Shown here one piece after another: positions 61,944 through 64,000 of a DNA stretch of 64,000 nucleotides. The notes beneath the pieces are model-generated. The model had not been told where the DNA came from. It saw only the letters and a list, made by a program, of their open reading frames with translations, and ran no database searches. The stretch spans positions 84,411 through 148,410 of the forward strand of contig CAUYUJ010019908.1 in the NCBI GenBank assembly GCA_963575745.1, in the 5' to 3' direction. Both the position numbers and the translations under genes were made by a program. Source of the DNA: Prorocentrum cordatum (taxonomy: Eukaryota > Sar > Dinophyceae > Prorocentrales > Prorocentraceae). Every line of letters starts with the position of its first letter. The stretch's first letter is position 1.

Positions 61944-62702
61944 TAGTAGTAGTCGTAGTAGTGATAAGTAGTGATAGTAGTAGTAAAGAAGTAGTAGTAG
62001 TATATAGTAGTAAGTTTAGTCAGTAGAGTAGTAGAAGTAGAAGTATAGTAGTATCGTCGTAGTAGAATGTAGTAGTGAGTCGTAGTAAGTAGTAAGTACA
62101 GTTAGTAATAATAGTAGGAGTAGTCTAGTATAGTAAGTAGTAGTCGTAGTATAGTAAGTAGTAGTAGTAGAAGTGCGTAGTCGTAGTCGTAGTCCGTAAG
62201 TCGTAGTCGTAGTTCGTAGTCGTAGTCGAAGTCGAAGGCGAAGTTCGTTGTCGGTGCGTAAACGTAGTCGTAGTCTTGTAAAGTAGTCTAGTAATCGTAT
62301 AGTAGTTGTTTGTAATCTGTTGTATTTAAGTATAGTAGTAGTAGTAGTCCGTGCCGTCGTAGTAATTAGTAGGAGTAGTAGAGTATAAGTAGAAGAGATA
62401 GTAAAGTAGAAGTAGTAAGTAATAGTGTAATAGAGTAGTAGAAGTAGAAGTAGAGAAGTAGAATAGAAGTATAAGTAGAGAGTAGTAGTCGAAGTTAGTA
62501 GTAGTAATAGTCGTATTATTTGTAGTAGTACTCGTCGCGTAGTGTATAGTAGTTATATAGTAGTAGTCGTAGTAGTACAAGTAGTAAGTCGTAGTCGTAG
62601 TCGTAGTCGTAGTCGTAGCCTTAGTCGTAGTTAGTAGTAGTAGTATAAGTAAGTCGTAGTAAGTAGTAGTAGTAGGAGTAGTAAGTAGTAGGAGTAGTAG
62701 GC

Positions 62703-62750
<48 letters not shown>

Positions 62751-62851
62751 CTAGCAATAGTAACAGTAGTAGTAGTAGTAGTAGTCGTCGTAGTCGTAGT
62801 CGTAGTCGTAGTCGTAGTCGTAGTAGTCGTAATGGTAGTCGTAGTAGTCAC

Positions 62852-62884
<33 letters not shown>

Positions 62885-62936
62885 TGTTGTTGTAGTTGTA
62901 ATTGTAGTTGTAGTTGTAGTTGTAGTTGTAGTAGTA

Positions 62937-63035
<99 letters not shown>

Positions 63036-63037
63036 TC
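61745..63037. repeat. 1.3-kb GTA/GTC trinucleotide array
   Basis: Pure GTA and GTC blocks at 61745-61945 and 62940-63034, with degenerate AGTAGT/GTCGTA sequence between. No gene. Confidence 0.95.
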
Positions 63038-63099
63038 TACTCCACACGTCAGCTACGTAAGCTGTGGGTCTACGCTCGCGCGGCGACGCTCCGTCGTCA

Positions 63100-63180
63100 G
63101 TCCATTGTAGATCCGACGTAGTTCGACGTGAACACGACGTAAATCCGACGTGGATCCGACGCATATCGGGCCTCAAGTTG
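63100..63180 (+). repeat. ATCCGACGT short repeats
   Basis: Four or five units of (G/A)(A/T)(A/T)CCGACGT between 63108 and 63162. Confidence 0.6.
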
Positions 63181-63212
63181 CCGCATGAGGCCTTCAGGTT
63201 TTCCCTCATTTG

Positions 63213-63377
63213 TTAAGTCGGGCGTGTCCCTTCACAGGAGGAGTATTCAAGGATAGTCAGAAATAGTCTCGGGACGATGTTTCGACCATGTTTGATTGTT
63301 TGCTTTTGATGTTTTGCTGCGTATTGCTTTTGATCATTCTTCCAACATCCGCCCGTAGGAGGACATGCCCGACCTAA
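63213..63377. mobile_element. TIR element family 3, best full copy
   Basis: TTAAGTCGGGCGTGTCCCTT against GTAGGAGGACATGCCCGACC then TAA. About 22-bp inverted repeats. Confidence 0.85.
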
Positions 63378-63422
63378 GGCTGCAGTGTGGGGATCCGTTC
63401 GCGCGAGACTGCAGGCAGCGGC

Positions 63423-64000
63423 ATGGCGTTCTGCTGCTGCGCCGGGGCGCGCGAGCCGCGTCTCCGCTGCGCGGCGGGGGTCAGCTCGTGCGACATTCGA
63501 GAAGGGTGTACTCCTCCTCCTCCTCCTCCTCCTTCTCCTCCTCCTCCCCCTCCTCCTCGCGCAGTGGCGTGCGGGTGCGCGAAAGGCGAGCGGTGGCGGC
63601 ATCGGACGGGGCGTAGGGCGATCTGCAGAGCAAATCTGGCGCCTGACGTCATCCGAGACACCGGGGAAAACAGTGCGTGCGAGAAGGCAGCGCAGTGGCC
63701 GCAGACACCGGCGCAGCGGAGCGAGGGAGTGAGGCAAGATAATTTCGGAGGCCAGACATCGGTTGCATTGTGGGTGCCAGCGCGCGTGCGACGGGCGAGC
63801 TCTGAAGCAGACTGGAGCCGCACGCTATCAGTCAGTTGCACTGGAGGGGCAACCAAGGGTGGCAAAGGCGAGCAGAGGCAGCACGTGGCGGCGGCGGGCG
63901 ACGTCAGCTGCAGCGAGGGGACATTACTGTGCCTTGGCATCGCTCGGACGTGTGCATTTTTTCCTTCGGCGAGGACCATCGAGGAGCATCCTCGATCATT
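63423..64000 (+). other. Open frame running off the right edge
   Basis: From the ATG at 63423 (MAFCCCAGAREPRLRCAAGV) no stop occurs in 192 codons to the window end. It contains a Pro run from the CTC array and ends inside a family 16 element. The antisense strand is also open, so coding is doubtful. Confidence 0.2.
63937..64000. mobile_element. TIR element family 16, left end cut by window edge
   Basis: GGCATCGCTCGGACGTGTGC then TTCGGCGAGGACCATCGAGG match 42171-42240. Confidence 0.75.

Overview
The window looks like nuclear DNA of a dinoflagellate. Evidence: GC-rich, extremely repeat-dense sequence with few genes; single-exon genes preceded by near-copies of the dinoflagellate spliced leader (best match CCGTAGCCATTTTGGCTCAAG); introns with GC- or GA-type donors; introns that are themselves short terminal-inverted-repeat (TIR) elements; and a plastid galactolipid synthase. 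Species cannot be decided from the sequence. No operon, tRNA, rRNA or CRISPR structure was found.

Layout. 0-9 kb: a covarying palindrome cluster, a 226-bp poly-T tract, three intronless genes (1444-2880, 4679-5131, 6481-8508) and a short terminal exon (3656-3880). Two of the intronless genes carry clear relict spliced leaders just upstream, so they look like retroposed mRNAs. 10-13.5 kb: a foldback element built from minisatellites, then GC-rich sequence with weak exons. 14.3-16.8 kb: the best multi-exon gene, a secreted or surface protein with a thrombospondin type-1 domain in four phase-0 exons; two of its introns are complete TIR elements bounded by target-site duplications. 17-26 kb: trinucleotide arrays, TTGG-rich arrays, a minus-strand ORF and two more foldback blocks (22.2-23.5 and 23.5-25.1 kb). 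27-31 kb: candidate exons, a frameshifted pseudogene and an ISXO2-type transposase remnant. 31.2-33.1 kb: a 2-kb GT-rich array with a 10-bp period. 33-36 kb: short exons with good splice sites and a TIR element with a 5-bp duplication. 38-40 kb: minisatellites framed by inverted arrays. 44-48.2 kb: a ~160-bp satellite followed by four exons of MGDG synthase. 48.5-64 kb: a decayed retrogene, TTGG arrays, at least ten families of 120-250 bp dispersed elements, and a 1.3-kb GTA/GTC array.

Genes do not act together in any visible way. The unifying theme is mobile DNA: mRNA retroposition leaves intronless genes with spliced-leader relics, and short TIR elements fill intergenic space, create introns and carry simple repeats inside them. 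Exon calls are splice-site and reading-frame inferences made by eye; in such GC-rich DNA many long open frames are meaningless, and only those with supporting features are listed.
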